A DNA stretch of 54,235 nt from Pantoea brenneri (GTDB taxonomy: Bacteria > Pseudomonadota > Gammaproteobacteria > Enterobacterales > Enterobacteriaceae): positions 1 to 54,235 of the forward strand of contig MIEI01000025.1 in the NCBI GenBank assembly GCA_002095305.1. Direction: 5' to 3'. Numbering within the stretch: the first letter of the stretch is position 1; every line of letters starts with the position of its first letter. The notes below the pieces were generated by a model. The model saw only the letters and a program-made list of their open reading frames with translations. It was not told the origin of the DNA and did no database searches. This document shows positions 1-9,664 of the stretch, piece after piece. The position numbers and the translations under genes were made by a program.

Positions 1-307
1 GGGAATCCGCATGCTGATAGGTGGCGAGCCAGTCGGTCGGGAAGTAGCCCGCCTCCGCCAGCACGCAGTAGTAACCGCCGACCGCGTGCCCTTTTGACTG
101 GATGTAGATGTCACGCTGCGGGTCATCAGTGCGATCCGGCGCGCAGTTGAGAATGCGGAAATAGAGCGCCGTGAGGATCTCTACCTGCGACAGATCGGCT
201 CCGGTATGTCCCCCCGCCGGACTGCCCGCGTTAAGCTGGATAATACGACGACGGATCGCTCGCGCTCTGCGCTTCAGATCGTCTACCGGAAGAGTGAAAG
301 GATTCAT
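1..307 (-). CDS. Transketolase, N-terminal subunit (partial)
   Basis: The reverse strand opens with ATG at 307 and stays open to the window edge, giving about 102 residues that begin MNPFTLPVDD. The stretch has the thiamine-diphosphate transketolase N-terminal pattern: a basic helix, GGHTGADLSQVEIL near residues 33-46, and QSKGHAVGGYY near 70-80. Its short N-terminus fits the split transketolases in which the N- and C-terminal halves are separate genes; the partner would lie beyond the left edge. Such enzymes transfer two-carbon ketol units between sugar phosphates. It runs in the same direction as the upstream sugar importer, 189 bp away, with its own palindromic operator, so it probably processes the imported sugar. 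The substrate is unknown; apulose 4-phosphate is one speculative option. Confidence 0.85.
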   Translation of the reverse strand, partial: MNPFTLPVDDLKRRARAIRRRIIQLNAGSPAGGHTGADLSQVEILTALYFRILNCAPDRTDDPQRDIYIQSKGHAVGGYYCVLAEAGYFPTDWLATYQHADS

Positions 308-335
308 ACGCTACCTCTGAATTTTAAATCGTTTA

Positions 336-349
336 TGAATAAATATTCA
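336..349. promoter_or_regulatory. Candidate SorC-family operator upstream of transketolase
   Basis: TGAATAAATATTCA is a near-perfect palindrome (one central mismatch) 29 bp before the transketolase start. It differs by one base from the perfect palindrome TGAATATATATTCA at 4675-4688 before the sugar-binding protein gene. Both are followed on the plus strand by CA and lie in the promoter region of a reverse-strand gene. The shared site suggests that the local SorC-type regulator controls both transcription units; this is inference. Confidence 0.55.
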
Positions 350-372
350 CAAGGGTTAAAAAAATGGCGTGC

Positions 373-400
373 AAAGCGGCCGGCAAAACAGGCCTGCTTT
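373..400 (-). other. Inverted repeat between permease and transketolase genes
   Basis: AAAGCGGCC (373-381) can pair with GGCCTGCTTT (391-400) with one bulged base. On the reverse strand the stem is followed, about 8 bases later, by a T-rich run (357-364). It could reduce read-through from the importer operon into the transketolase gene, but the T tract is too far away for a standard intrinsic terminator. Confidence 0.3.
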
Positions 401-496
401 ATGGCTGCTGGCTGTTGTGGCGGCGGATGGACACGGAATATCGGATTCACCTGCGGGTTATCCGCTGATCGCCGGCTCAGTAAGCAGACAGAACGA

Positions 497-1603
497 TTAA
501 GGTTTGAGTGGCGCGCCCTCCTCTATCAGTGCTTTTTGCGCGACCACGGCCGCTTTTTGCTGCATCCGGCTTTGGGTCTGATCGATGATCACCGCAATGA
601 TGATCACGATGCCTTTAATCACCATCTGCCAGAACTCACTGACGCCCATCATGATCAATCCGTCCGCCAGGAAGCCAATCACAAACGCCCCAATCAGCGT
701 GCCGACAATGGTGCCGCGCCCGCCCGCCAGCGAAGTGCCGCCCAGCACCACCGCGGCAATGGCGTTCATCTCGAATGCAGTACCGTTGGCCGGGTGGCTG
801 GCAACCAGCTGCGATGAGACCACAATGCCGGCAATCGCCGCGCAGAAGCCGGAAAGCGTATAGACCAGTATTTTGACCTGACGGGTTTTCACCCCCGATA
901 GCTCGGCGGCGCGTTCGTTATCACCGATGGCGTAAACCTGGCGTCCAAACGGCAGGCGGCGCGCGACATAAGCAATCACCAGCGCCAGCAGCACCATCAT
1001 CCAGATGGCGTAGGGCAAGCCAAGAAAATGACCGGCACCAATCTGATCGAAACCGGTGTTGCCGAGCAGCGGATTACCCTGCAGGCCGGGAAAAGTTTCT
1101 CCGCCCGAGGTCAGCATTGCCGCGCCGCGCAGGATATACATGGTGCCGAGGGTGCAGATAAACGGCGCAACGTTATAGCGGGTGATAATCCAGCCGTTGC
1201 CAGCACCGATCAGCGCGCCGACCAGCAGAACAAACGGCACAATCAGCCAGACGCTGGGGAAGATCGCAATGCCGAACATCGGTAACACAATGCCTTTGGT
1301 GATCAGCCAGCCGGCGATCATGCCGCACAGCCCCAGCGTGGCACCAATCGACAGGTCAATGCCGGCGGTGATAATGACGAAGGTGATGCCGAGCGCCAGA
1401 AAAGCGTTGATGGCAATGTGTTTCACCATAATCACCAGGCTGCCGACCGCCAGAAAATCCGGCACGGTAATAGCAAAGAACCCGACGATCAGAATCAGCG
1501 CAATAAAGGTGCGCAGCTTCAGTAACAGCAGCAAAAAATTTTCACGCGAGTTAAACGCTTTAGCGGGAAGTGTGGCCAGCGCCACGCTGTTATTGCTTTT
1601 CAT
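497..1603 (-). CDS. Sugar ABC transporter permease (RbsC-like)
   Basis: This 368-residue inner-membrane protein has many hydrophobic segments and the permease signature TAGIDLSIGA (residues 79-88) typical of the ribose/galactose/xylose (CUT2) family. In that family two permease copies form the channel on which the ATPase acts. The N-terminus has an extra polar stretch of about 25 residues before the first membrane segment; family members are usually about 320-340 residues. The start is 2 bp after the ATPase stop, so the two are co-transcribed and probably translationally coupled. The downstream transketolase and upstream binding protein point to uptake of a pentose-like or branched sugar, but the substrate cannot be read from this sequence. 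Confidence 0.92.
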   Translation of the reverse strand: MKSNNSVALATLPAKAFNSRENFLLLLLKLRTFIALILIVGFFAITVPDFLAVGSLVIMVKHIAINAFLALGITFVIITAGIDLSIGATLGLCGMIAGWLITKGIVLPMFGIAIFPSVWLIVPFVLLVGALIGAGNGWIITRYNVAPFICTLGTMYILRGAAMLTSGGETFPGLQGNPLLGNTGFDQIGAGHFLGLPYAIWMMVLLALVIAYVARRLPFGRQVYAIGDNERAAELSGVKTRQVKILVYTLSGFCAAIAGIVVSSQLVASHPANGTAFEMNAIAAVVLGGTSLAGGRGTIVGTLIGAFVIGFLADGLIMMGVSEFWQMVIKGIVIIIAVIIDQTQSRMQQKAAVVAQKALIEEGAPLKP

Positions 1604-1605
1604 GC

Positions 1606-3118
1606 TCAGAACCCCTGCGCACTTGCTTTTACCAGCGCTGCCTCTTCCGCCTGCTCACGCGGAAGATCAGCCGTAAGTTTGCCGCCCGACATCACCAGGA
1701 TGCGGTCGGCTACCGCCATGATCTCTTTCAGATCGGAAGTGGAAAACAGCACCGCAATACCCTGCTGCGACAGCGCCACCATCATGCGAAACACTTCCGC
1801 TTTTGCCCCGACATCAATGCCGCGACTCGGTTCATCCAGCAGCAGCAGGCGCGGATTGGTCAGCAACGCGCGGCCAATCACCACCTTTTGCTGGTTGCCT
1901 CCACTCAGGGCGCTGATTGCCACCTCCGGCGAGGAGATCTTAATCGCCAGATTACCCACCGTCTGACTCACCGCCTGCTGCTCCTGCTGATCAGCAATGG
2001 CAAACCGGTGCGACAGCCGCCGCCACAGGCTGGCGATGGTGAGGTTACTCGCCACCGAGGAAACCGGAAAAATCCCTGACCGCTTACGGTCTTCCGGCAC
2101 CAGACTCATGCCCATCCGGATGCGATCCGCAGTCGGCAGGCGGGTTGGCAGCGGTTTGCTGTCGAGCCACAGCTTGCCCAGGTAGTTGCGCTGGCTGCCC
2201 AGCAGGCACTCAAACAGCTCGGTACGGCCGGCCCCCATCAGGCCATAGATGCCGACAATTTCACCGGCCCGCACCTGGAAGCTGACATCATCGACCAGCG
2301 TATTGCCGTTCGGGCTGACGCAGGTGATGTGTTGCGCTTCCAGCATCGGGCCCGAACTGGCGTGATTCCGGCAGAAAAGTGGTGACCGGCTCGCTGCCCA
2401 GCATTTCCCGCACAATCCACGGCACGTCGATGCTGCTGACCGGCGCTTCGGCCTGGAAACGGCCATCGCGCAGGATGGTGATGACATCGCCAATCGCCAT
2501 CAGCTCCTCCAGCCGGTGCGAGATGTAGATGATTGAAACCCCTTGCTGCGTCAGATCGCGAATCACCCGGAACAGGATCTCCACTTCGGTTTTGCTCAGC
2601 GCCGAAGTCGGTTCATCGAGGATCAGAATGTCCGCATCTTCGGCCAGCGCTTTGGCGATCTCTACCAGCTGCTGCTGACCGACTTTCAGGTTACCGACCC
2701 GTTCATTGGGCGAAATCGGCTGGTCGAGACGCGCCATCAGCGCCGCGGTGCGACGTGCCTGCTCCGCCTCATCAATCGGCGCTAAGCCACGCTGCAGTTC
2801 GCGTCCCAGAAACAGATTTTCCGCCACCGTCAGGTTCTCAAACAGATTGAGTTCCTGATGCACCATACCGATGCCGTGCCGTGCGGCGTCGCGGGTGCTG
2901 CTGAGCGTCAGCGGCGCGCCGTTGAGAAACAGCGCACCGGCGGTGGGTTGCTGCACGCCGGCAAGAATCTTCATCAGGGTCGATTTACCGGCACCGTTTT
3001 CACCGATGATGACGTTAACTTTGCCACGCCATACCCGGTAGTCGACGCGATCCAGCGCCAGCGTGCCGGGAAACAGCATTGAAATCTGCTCAGCCCGCAG
3101 AATGATCTCATCGTCCAT
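1606..3118 (-). pseudogene. Sugar ABC transporter ATPase (RbsA-like), frameshifted
   Basis: Two overlapping reverse-strand frames together make one RbsA/MglA-type double ATPase of about 503 residues. The N-terminal half has Walker A GENGAGKST (residues 40-48), signature VGQQQL and Walker B ILILDEPT. The C-terminal half has GLMGAGRTE, LSGGNQQKV and LLLLDEPSRG. The reading frame breaks near 2348-2353 at GGGCCC: removing one base restores a continuous protein of normal family length, so there is one extra base here. Both halves are otherwise intact, which argues against an old pseudogene. Start ATG 3118 overlaps the DUF2291 gene by 11 bp. The locus would lack a working importer if the shift is real; a base-call error is more likely. 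Confidence 0.88.
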
Positions 3119-3716
3119 CAGGCGTCCCCCGCTTCAGTTCGACTGCCACCACCTCATCAACACTGCCGTGTCCGATGCTCACCGCCAGCAGCGCCTGTAC
3201 CGGCTGGTTGACCCAGCTGGCGTCCAGCGTCGGCAGTTGCTTCACCGCATGGCGATTAAGCGCCCGGGTCAGCTGGGCGTACTGCACCTGATTAGTAAAC
3301 TCTTCAAAACGAAAACCGGCGGCATCGCGGATTGCATTACTGCGCAGCACCGGCCCGACGCTGACTTCAACCGGTTTGCCGTTCAGTATCAGGGTCAGGA
3401 TACGCTCACGCGGATTGCTGTCATTCAGTGCGCTGACGGTGCCGCTGGCCCGGACAAACACGCTTTCACGGCCGCCCGCCTTCACCGTCTGACTTTTGGT
3501 TTGCATATCAGCCCAGCTCAGCGCATGGCTGTTGGCGGTGTCCATCACCCGTGATTGCCAGCTTTCCTCCGCGATTTGCTGCGGCGTCTGGGTCGCATAA
3601 CCCGGTTTCGCCTGCGGATCTTTCGGCAGAATCGGCTGACCGTTTGCATCCAGATCCACCACGGTACAGGCGCTGAGCAGCGCCATCCCGGTTAATACCG
3701 CCAGTATCCGTTTCAT
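3108..3716 (-). CDS. DUF2291 family lipoprotein
   Basis: This 202-residue protein starts with a lipoprotein signal (MKRILAVLTGMALLSAC, lipobox LSAC, lipid-carrying Cys at 17), so it should be anchored on the periplasmic side of a membrane. The remainder resembles the DUF2291 family, which I know only as an accessory lipoprotein in sugar ABC operons; its function is undefined. It lies between the binding protein gene (2 bp gap) and the ATPase gene (11 bp overlap), which implies tight co-expression. A role in substrate delivery or in docking the binding protein is a guess from context. Family assignment rests on context plus sequence style. Confidence 0.75.
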   Translation of the reverse strand: MKRILAVLTGMALLSACTVVDLDANGQPILPKDPQAKPGYATQTPQQIAEESWQSRVMDTANSHALSWADMQTKSQTVKAGGRESVFVRASGTVSALNDSNPRERILTLILNGKPVEVSVGPVLRSNAIRDAAGFRFEEFTNQVQYAQLTRALNRHAVKQLPTLDASWVNQPVQALLAVSIGHGSVDEVVAVELKRGTPDGR

Positions 3717-3718
3717 GA

Positions 3719-4792
<1,074 letters not shown>

Positions 4793-4843
4793 TTTGGCGA
4801 TCCTGGTTAACAATACCGGGCAGAATCAGAGAGGGAAAAACCG

Positions 4844-5794
4844 ATGGCAAAACAGGATGAACAGCGACTGATGGTGAAGATTGCCACCCTTTACTACGTT
4901 GAAGGGCTCAAGCAGTCAGAGATTGCGCAGTCACTGAAGTTATCGCAGTCGTTTGTCTCACGCATTCTTAATCGCAGCGTCAAAGAGGGCGTGGTTAAGA
5001 TCAGCGTGGTTCCGCCAGCCAATGTTTTTCCTGAACTGGAGAAAGCGATTGAGCAGACCTACGGCCTGCCGCAGGCGATCGTGGTGGATGTGCCGGATCA
5101 GGCCTCGACCTTACAGATTAAGCAGGCGATTGGATCGGCGGCGGCGCATTATCTTGAGACTCGCCTGCGGGATGATGAACTGATTGGCATTTCATCGTGG
5201 AGCGGCACCATTCGGGCGATGGTCGATGCGCTGCATCCGCTGAACAGCTCCTGCAAAGGGGTGATCCAGCTGCTGGGTGGGGTCGGCGCGAACGGCAATG
5301 TGCAGGCGACTATTCTGACGCAAAACCTGGCGGCGTTGCTCAACTGCCCGGCCTGGCTGCTGCCCTCGCAGTCGATTGAACGATCGGTCAGCGATCGCCA
5401 GCGGCTGTCGGCCAATGCTGAAGTGGCGGAGGTGTTGGGTAAATTTGATCAGGTCGATCTGGCCATCGTCGGGATTGGCGATCTCGAGCCGTCGGCGCTG
5501 CTGCGCAATTCCGGCAACTATTACGATGGCGAGATGCTCCGGACCCTGGCAGCGCGCGGCGCGGTCGGCGATATCTGTCTGCACTATTTCGACGCCAGTG
5601 GGCAGCCGGTATTGCAGGCTGAAGAAGATCCGGTCATCGGTATGGAACTGGCGCAGGTGAAGCGGTGTCCGCAGGTGGTGGCGCTGGCGGGTGGAACAGA
5701 GAAAGCCCAGGCGATCCGGGGCGCGCTGCGCGGCGGTTATATCAATGTGCTGATTGTCGATTATCCGACGGCGCGGCAGCTGCTGGCCTGCTGA
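4844..5794 (+). CDS. SorC/DeoR-type sugar-binding transcriptional regulator
   Basis: This 316-residue protein has an N-terminal helix-turn-helix (YYVEGLKQSEIAQSL, then SQSFVSRILN, about residues 18-46) followed by a sugar-phosphate-sensing domain of the SorC family (LRDDELIGISSWSGTIRAMV, IQLLGGVGAN, VDLAIVGIGDLE, VVALAGGTEKAQAI). Family members bind a phosphorylated sugar and regulate the adjacent catabolic operon. The start is preceded by GAGAGGG. It is transcribed away from the ABC importer, and the 183-bp divergent region holds two candidate operators. Its effector is probably a phosphorylated intermediate of the sugar taken up here, which would also be a transketolase substrate or precursor. 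Confidence 0.9.
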   Translation: MAKQDEQRLMVKIATLYYVEGLKQSEIAQSLKLSQSFVSRILNRSVKEGVVKISVVPPANVFPELEKAIEQTYGLPQAIVVDVPDQASTLQIKQAIGSAAAHYLETRLRDDELIGISSWSGTIRAMVDALHPLNSSCKGVIQLLGGVGANGNVQATILTQNLAALLNCPAWLLPSQSIERSVSDRQRLSANAEVAEVLGKFDQVDLAIVGIGDLEPSALLRNSGNYYDGEMLRTLAARGAVGDICLHYFDASGQPVLQAEEDPVIGMELAQVKRCPQVVALAGGTEKAQAIRGALRGGYINVLIVDYPTARQLLAC

Positions 5795-5815
5795 CGCGGC
5801 TAAGCAGCGTGTCGC

Positions 5816-5844
5816 CCGGCGGGTCCATCAGTGAACTCCGCCGG
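5816..5844. other. Inverted repeat between convergent sorC-type gene and emtA
   Basis: CCGGCGG (5816-5822) pairs with CCGCCGG (5838-5844) in the 58-bp gap between two convergent genes. It has no T run on either side, so it may be a weak bidirectional terminator or an mRNA 3' stabiliser. Confidence 0.4.
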
Positions 5845-5852
5845 ACGGATCA

Positions 5853-6482
5853 TCAGATGGTGCGATAAGCGGTGGTCACTTTCCACAGATAGCGCGGTGC
5901 CTGAGCCGCCGGATGTTTATTCTGCACATGCTGATAAAACTCGTCCGGCGACATCGCATTGATCATCGCAATCGCCCGATCGCGGTCGCGCGAGAAGGTG
6001 CGCAGCAGTGCGCCAGCGCCGTTGGCATAAGAGACGATGGTGGCATAACGCAGCGTCAGCGGATCGCGGATGCCCGACAGGGCGGAGTCCTGCAGGATGC
6101 GGATATAGGCGGTGCCGATATCGATATTCTTCGCCGGATCGCGCAGCTCAGCGTTGGAAGGCTGTCCGCGCCGTCCGAGCGTTCGGTAGACTTCGCGACC
6201 CGCAGTAGAGGCTTTGATTTGCATCAGCCCGACGGCATTAGAGCGGCTGACCACACCCGGATTCCCACCCGACTCGACACTAATAATGGCGCTGATCAGC
6301 TTCTCATCAACACCATAATGACTGGCGGCATCTTCGGTAAACATCGACCAGGCATCATTGACGCTGGAGGGCGGTGCCTGGGTTAACGGCGTATTCCGCT
6401 GTTTAACAGCATGATGCGACGGCTCGCTGGCACAGCCGGTCAGGAATAACGCTGACAGGATAAGGTGTCGGAATTTCAGCAA
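5853..6482 (-). CDS. emtA: Membrane-bound endolytic murein transglycosylase E
   Basis: This 209-residue lipoprotein has lipobox LTGC (Cys17) and a lysozyme-like SLT domain closely resembling E. coli EmtA (MltE). The catalytic Glu lies in SAIISVESGGNP (Glu70), followed by SNAVGLMQIK and IVSYANGAGALLRTFS. It cuts glycan strands of peptidoglycan from the periplasmic face of the outer membrane, releasing 1,6-anhydro muropeptides. It is divergent from ldcA, which works on the cytoplasmic side of muropeptide recycling; the same pair is adjacent in E. coli. A 30-residue low-complexity linker separates the lipid anchor from the domain. Confidence 0.93.
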   Translation of the reverse strand: MLKFRHLILSALFLTGCASEPSHHAVKQRNTPLTQAPPSSVNDAWSMFTEDAASHYGVDEKLISAIISVESGGNPGVVSRSNAVGLMQIKASTAGREVYRTLGRRGQPSNAELRDPAKNIDIGTAYIRILQDSALSGIRDPLTLRYATIVSYANGAGALLRTFSRDRDRAIAMINAMSPDEFYQHVQNKHPAAQAPRYLWKVTTAYRTI

Positions 6483-6645
6483 TTTTTCATCTCGTTGCAG
6501 AAGTGGCGAATGCTATCATACCCAGACAGACTCAGAGCAAAATTACCGTTTATCCTAAATGCAGTAATTCGCTTTCCGTACCGTGACTTCAGCGGCGCTT
6601 TTCGTCATCATCGGCCTGAGTCAGGTGCGCTAACAGCAGGAAAGT

Positions 6646-7572
6646 ATGATGATTTCACGTTCAATCCGTCTTATCTCCCCGTCCGGTTACTGTCACAATC
6701 AGCCTGCAGCCCTGCTTGGCGTTGAACGGCTGCGCGCGGCGGGCCATCAGGTTGATAACCAGCAGGTGATTACCCGCCGTTTCCAGCGCTTTGCCGGCAC
6801 TGACGCCGAGCGGCTGGCGGATATCAACCAGCTGGCTACGCTCAGCACCCTGCCCGATGTGGTGCTGGCGGTGCGCGGCGGCTACGGTGCCAGCCGGTTA
6901 CTGGACGCGATCGATTACGTGGGACTGCAGCGTCGCCTGCTGAATCAGCCACTGGCGCTGTGCGGCCACAGCGATTTCACGGCGATCCAGCTCGCCCTGC
7001 TGGCGCAGGTAGGCTTGATCAGTTTCAGCGCGCCGATGCTGGCCGGCAATTTTGGCGCGACGACTTTATCTGAATTTACCCTGCAGCACTTCTGGCAGGC
7101 GCTGACATCACCTACAGTCAACGTAGACTGGCAGAGCGAATCGCCGGATCAGGGCGAATGGCAGGGTACGCTGTGGGGCGGTAACCTGGCGATGATCTGT
7201 TCGCTGATCGGTACGCCGTGGATGCCACAGATCGAAAACGGCATTCTGGTGATCGAGGATGTGAATGAGCACCCGTTCCGCATTGAACGGATGCTGATTC
7301 AGCTGCAGCAGAGCGGTATTCTGGCCCGCCAGCGCGCCATCGTCACCGGCAGTTTTACCAGTACCGCCCTGTCAGAATATGACAACGGATTTGATTTCAG
7401 CACCGTCTGGCAACGGCTGCGCGACACCTGCGGCTTGCCGGTGATCAGCGAGTTAGCGTTTGGCCATGCGGCTGACACCGTAACCCTGCCTTTAGGGGCC
7501 AGTGCCAGCTTACAGGTCAGTCAGGGGCACGCCCATTTGCAAGCGACCGGGCATCCCGTCCTGCGCGGATAA
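6646..7572 (+). CDS. ldcA: Murein tetrapeptide carboxypeptidase (LD-carboxypeptidase)
   Basis: This 308-residue cytoplasmic serine peptidase of family S66 removes the terminal D-Ala from recycled murein tetrapeptides. The sequence shows LAVRGGYGASRLLD, the nucleophile motif LCGHSDFT (Ser109), the acidic segment VIEDVNEHPFRIERM and the histidine segment AFGHAADTVTLPLG. Its length matches E. coli LdcA (304). The start could be ATG 6646 or the next ATG at 6649; AGGAAAG lies just upstream. It is divergent from emtA and followed 22 bp later by an MBL-fold gene that may share its mRNA. Confidence 0.95.
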   Translation: MMISRSIRLISPSGYCHNQPAALLGVERLRAAGHQVDNQQVITRRFQRFAGTDAERLADINQLATLSTLPDVVLAVRGGYGASRLLDAIDYVGLQRRLLNQPLALCGHSDFTAIQLALLAQVGLISFSAPMLAGNFGATTLSEFTLQHFWQALTSPTVNVDWQSESPDQGEWQGTLWGGNLAMICSLIGTPWMPQIENGILVIEDVNEHPFRIERMLIQLQQSGILARQRAIVTGSFTSTALSEYDNGFDFSTVWQRLRDTCGLPVISELAFGHAADTVTLPLGASASLQVSQGHAHLQATGHPVLRG

Positions 7573-7594
7573 AAAACGTTTCAGGAGATCGACA

Positions 7595-8257
7595 TTGAAG
7601 CCGTTGTATGACGATTTGTGGATCTCAACCCCGGAATTTCCGGTGGAAGATACCGTTAATGACCTGATGATGCATGGGTTTATGCTGCGTCACCCGCGCG
7701 GTAATCTGCTGATTGGCCGGGTGGAAAATCCGCTCGATCATGAAGTGATCGCCGATACCGGCGGAGTAATCCGCCACTATCTGACGCACTGGCATGAGTC
7801 TGCACCGGGTGCCGCGCTGATTCAGCAACGTTTCAGCAGTGCGCTTTACTGCCACAGCCGCTCGCTGGGCCCGATCAGCCGTTTCGTGGAGCCTGATGAT
7901 ACGTTTTCGCAGCAGGAGACCCATTTCGGCAATTTCCAGCTGCTGCCCACGCCGGGCCATACGCCGGGCAGCAGCAGCTTCCTTTATCATTCGCCACTCG
8001 GCCTGACCTATCTGTTTGTCGGCGATACGGTGACGCGGGCGCATGACCGGTGGGTTACCGTGCTGGTGCCGGACAGCAATCCGGCGGAGCTGAGCCAGAC
8101 GCTGGAGTTTTACCGCACGCTGCGACCCGATGTGGTGCTGATGAGCACCACCCGTGGTCATCTGTCGTGGAAAAAAGTGACGCTGCAAAGCTGGCTGGCT
8201 GCGATTGATGAAGCAGAACAGCAGCCGCTGGATTTGCGCCAGCAGCCGCTGTTCTGA
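7595..8257 (+). CDS. MBL-fold metallo-hydrolase with degenerate first metal motif
   Basis: A TTG start at 7595 is chosen because CAGGAG sits 7 bp upstream, while the longer frame overlaps ldcA and encodes nothing plausible. The 220-residue product has metallo-beta-lactamase-fold landmarks: THWHES (motif 1), TPGHTPGSSSF (motif 2/3 His), VGDTV (bridging Asp) and a late His in TTRGHLSW. Motif 1 would normally read HxHxDH; here the Asp-His pair is replaced (HWHES), so the second metal site may be missing or altered. The substrate is unknown. It lies 22 bp after ldcA, possibly co-transcribed, and ends directly against the convergent GNAT gene with no gap. Confidence 0.8.
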   Translation: MKPLYDDLWISTPEFPVEDTVNDLMMHGFMLRHPRGNLLIGRVENPLDHEVIADTGGVIRHYLTHWHESAPGAALIQQRFSSALYCHSRSLGPISRFVEPDDTFSQQETHFGNFQLLPTPGHTPGSSSFLYHSPLGLTYLFVGDTVTRAHDRWVTVLVPDSNPAELSQTLEFYRTLRPDVVLMSTTRGHLSWKKVTLQSWLAAIDEAEQQPLDLRQQPLF

Positions 8258-8671
8258 TCACAAAGCTTTGGTCAGATAATGCCGCTGATGCTGGCGGGGA
8301 TAGTGGTCAAGGCTGAAACGCAGGGTGAAGCCGAGCTTTTCATAGAAAGGACGTGCCTGAAAACTGGCGGTATCGACCTGAGCGAAACGGCAACCGCGCT
8401 GGCGCGCTTCCTGCTCTGCCGCCCTGATTAACCGGCTACCGACGCCCTGCCCGCGCAACGTATCACTCACCCACAGCATGTCGATTCGCAGCCAGTTGCC
8501 GGCGGTTGAGCCGGTCAGCCCCGCCTGCTTCCTGCCCTGCTCATCGCAGATAAACACCCCAATCGATTTGATCTCATCAACATTAATAAATTTGCTGTTG
8601 AACGCATTCAGCCCCAGACGGACTTCATCCAGATCCTGCGGTGTTACCTTATCGGTGATACTGAGTTGCAT
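8258..8671 (-). CDS. GNAT family N-acetyltransferase
   Basis: This 137-residue protein has the GNAT fold: strand 4 LRIDMLWVSDTLRG, then the acetyl-CoA pyrophosphate loop RGQGVGSRLI (about residues 73-82), EQEARQRGCRFAQVDTASFQA and PFYEKLGF. It probably acetylates a small molecule or protein in the cytoplasm; the substrate is not recognisable. The start has GGAGCC 5-6 bp upstream. Its stop codon abuts the stop of the convergent MBL-fold gene. Confidence 0.85.
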   Translation of the reverse strand: MQLSITDKVTPQDLDEVRLGLNAFNSKFINVDEIKSIGVFICDEQGRKQAGLTGSTAGNWLRIDMLWVSDTLRGQGVGSRLIRAAEQEARQRGCRFAQVDTASFQARPFYEKLGFTLRFSLDHYPRQHQRHYLTKAL

Positions 8672-8692
8672 AGCGGCTCCTGTGACGAGGGA

Positions 8693-9076
8693 TTAAGAGT
8701 TGGGCTGCTGACGATCATCGTAGCGCTCCAGGGTCAACGCATCGACATCACGTTTTTCGCTGCGGCTACAGGGCACCAGCTTATCGCTGTCGCGGTAAAC
8801 AAAGAAGGTCGCCTGAGTGCGCTGGTTAACGATTAACTGGTCGCCGTTACGAAAGCGGGTAATCGCCACCTTATCGCCAGCCTGTAACTGGGTGCGCTGC
8901 TGGCCGGCAGCAATCTGGAAGTGTCGCTGCGGCCACATTAAGGTGGTTAAGCCGTACTCAGCGCGTGAGATGGTCATGGTCGGACGGCCAGGACAGGTAA
9001 TCTGAAACTCGCTCTCGCTCCAGGCGGGGGCGATATAACAGGCCAGCAGGCCGAGGGTCATCAGTGCTGTCTTCAT
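8693..9076 (-). CDS. Secreted protein of unknown function
   Basis: The start at 9076 is preferred over an upstream ATG because GGAGAG precedes it and the product opens with a clean Sec signal peptide (MKTALMTLGLLACYIAPAWS, cleavage before ESEFQ). The mature protein has about 107 residues and two Cys (FQITCPGRP and LVPCSRS), which could form a disulfide in the periplasm. I do not recognise a family. It is followed by the GNAT gene 21 bp downstream in the same direction, so they may form a two-gene unit. Confidence 0.7.
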   Translation of the reverse strand: MKTALMTLGLLACYIAPAWSESEFQITCPGRPTMTISRAEYGLTTLMWPQRHFQIAAGQQRTQLQAGDKVAITRFRNGDQLIVNQRTQATFFVYRDSDKLVPCSRSEKRDVDALTLERYDDRQQPNS

Positions 9077-9230
9077 CTGATCTCTCCGCTGAATGGATGA
9101 TTTTATTAGCAATTTTTTAGCTTAACACATCACAGGTGAGAGAAAATGTCATGCGGCGGGTAAAATAAGACCAGTGAAAGGTAGAATCGGGCGGAGGAAA
9201 ATCTGAAAAGTTGAGCGTTTTTAAAGTAAT

Positions 9231-9263
9231 CAGGCCAGCGTCCGGATCGGTTACGCTGGCCTG
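9231..9263 (-). terminator. Hairpin downstream of the 60-residue ORF
   Basis: CAGGCCAGCGT (9231-9241) and ACGCTGGCCTG (9253-9263) form a perfect 11-bp stem with an 11-base loop, 8 bp after the stop of the small reverse-strand gene. The sequence after the stem on that strand is A/T-rich but has no clean T run, so termination strength is uncertain. Confidence 0.5.
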
Positions 9264-9270
9264 TCTGCCG

Positions 9271-9453
9271 TTATGCTGACGAGACCTCTGCAGCCACTAA
9301 CATCAGGGCCAGTCCCGCATTTTCGCCGTCATATGCCTGCATGGCGGCGCGAATATCCGCTGCACAACTGACCACCTGATGCTTTTTATCGCTCTCAAGT
9401 TGCTCAATCGCGTGACGAATAATCATTAGATGTGCTTCTTCTTCGTTCATCAT
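9271..9453 (-). CDS. Small hypothetical protein (60 aa)
   Basis: This 60-residue acidic, helical protein (MMNEEEAHLMIIRHAIEQLE at the start, AAEVSSA at the end) has no signal peptide or membrane segment. Two adjacent ATG codons are possible starts. It ends just before a strong hairpin, which supports it as a real transcription unit. No family is recognised. Confidence 0.5.
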   Translation of the reverse strand: MMNEEEAHLMIIRHAIEQLESDKKHQVVSCAADIRAAMQAYDGENAGLALMLVAAEVSSA

Positions 9454-9583
9454 TTATCCCTGGTTTTGCCTAAGTGGTGCGCAAAGAAGCCAAGAATAAC
9501 GTTAATTAATTAGCAAAGTCACCCTTTTACATTCCTGTTGCTTACCGATTAAACAAATTGCAAATGGGAAGCGGTGTTGAAAC

Positions 9584-9592
9584 TGCTATGAT
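9584..9592 (+). promoter_or_regulatory. Extended -10 promoter element
   Basis: TGCTATGAT is an extended -10 (TGnTATGAT) about 72 bp upstream of the lipoprotein gene at 9665. No good -35 is visible, as is usual for extended -10 promoters. Confidence 0.4.
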
Positions 9593-9664
9593 CAAGCTAT
9601 TAGTGACGCAACAAGATAGAATCAGCGCCACGAGATTCCCAGGGACTGAAGCAGGTAGAGGATC

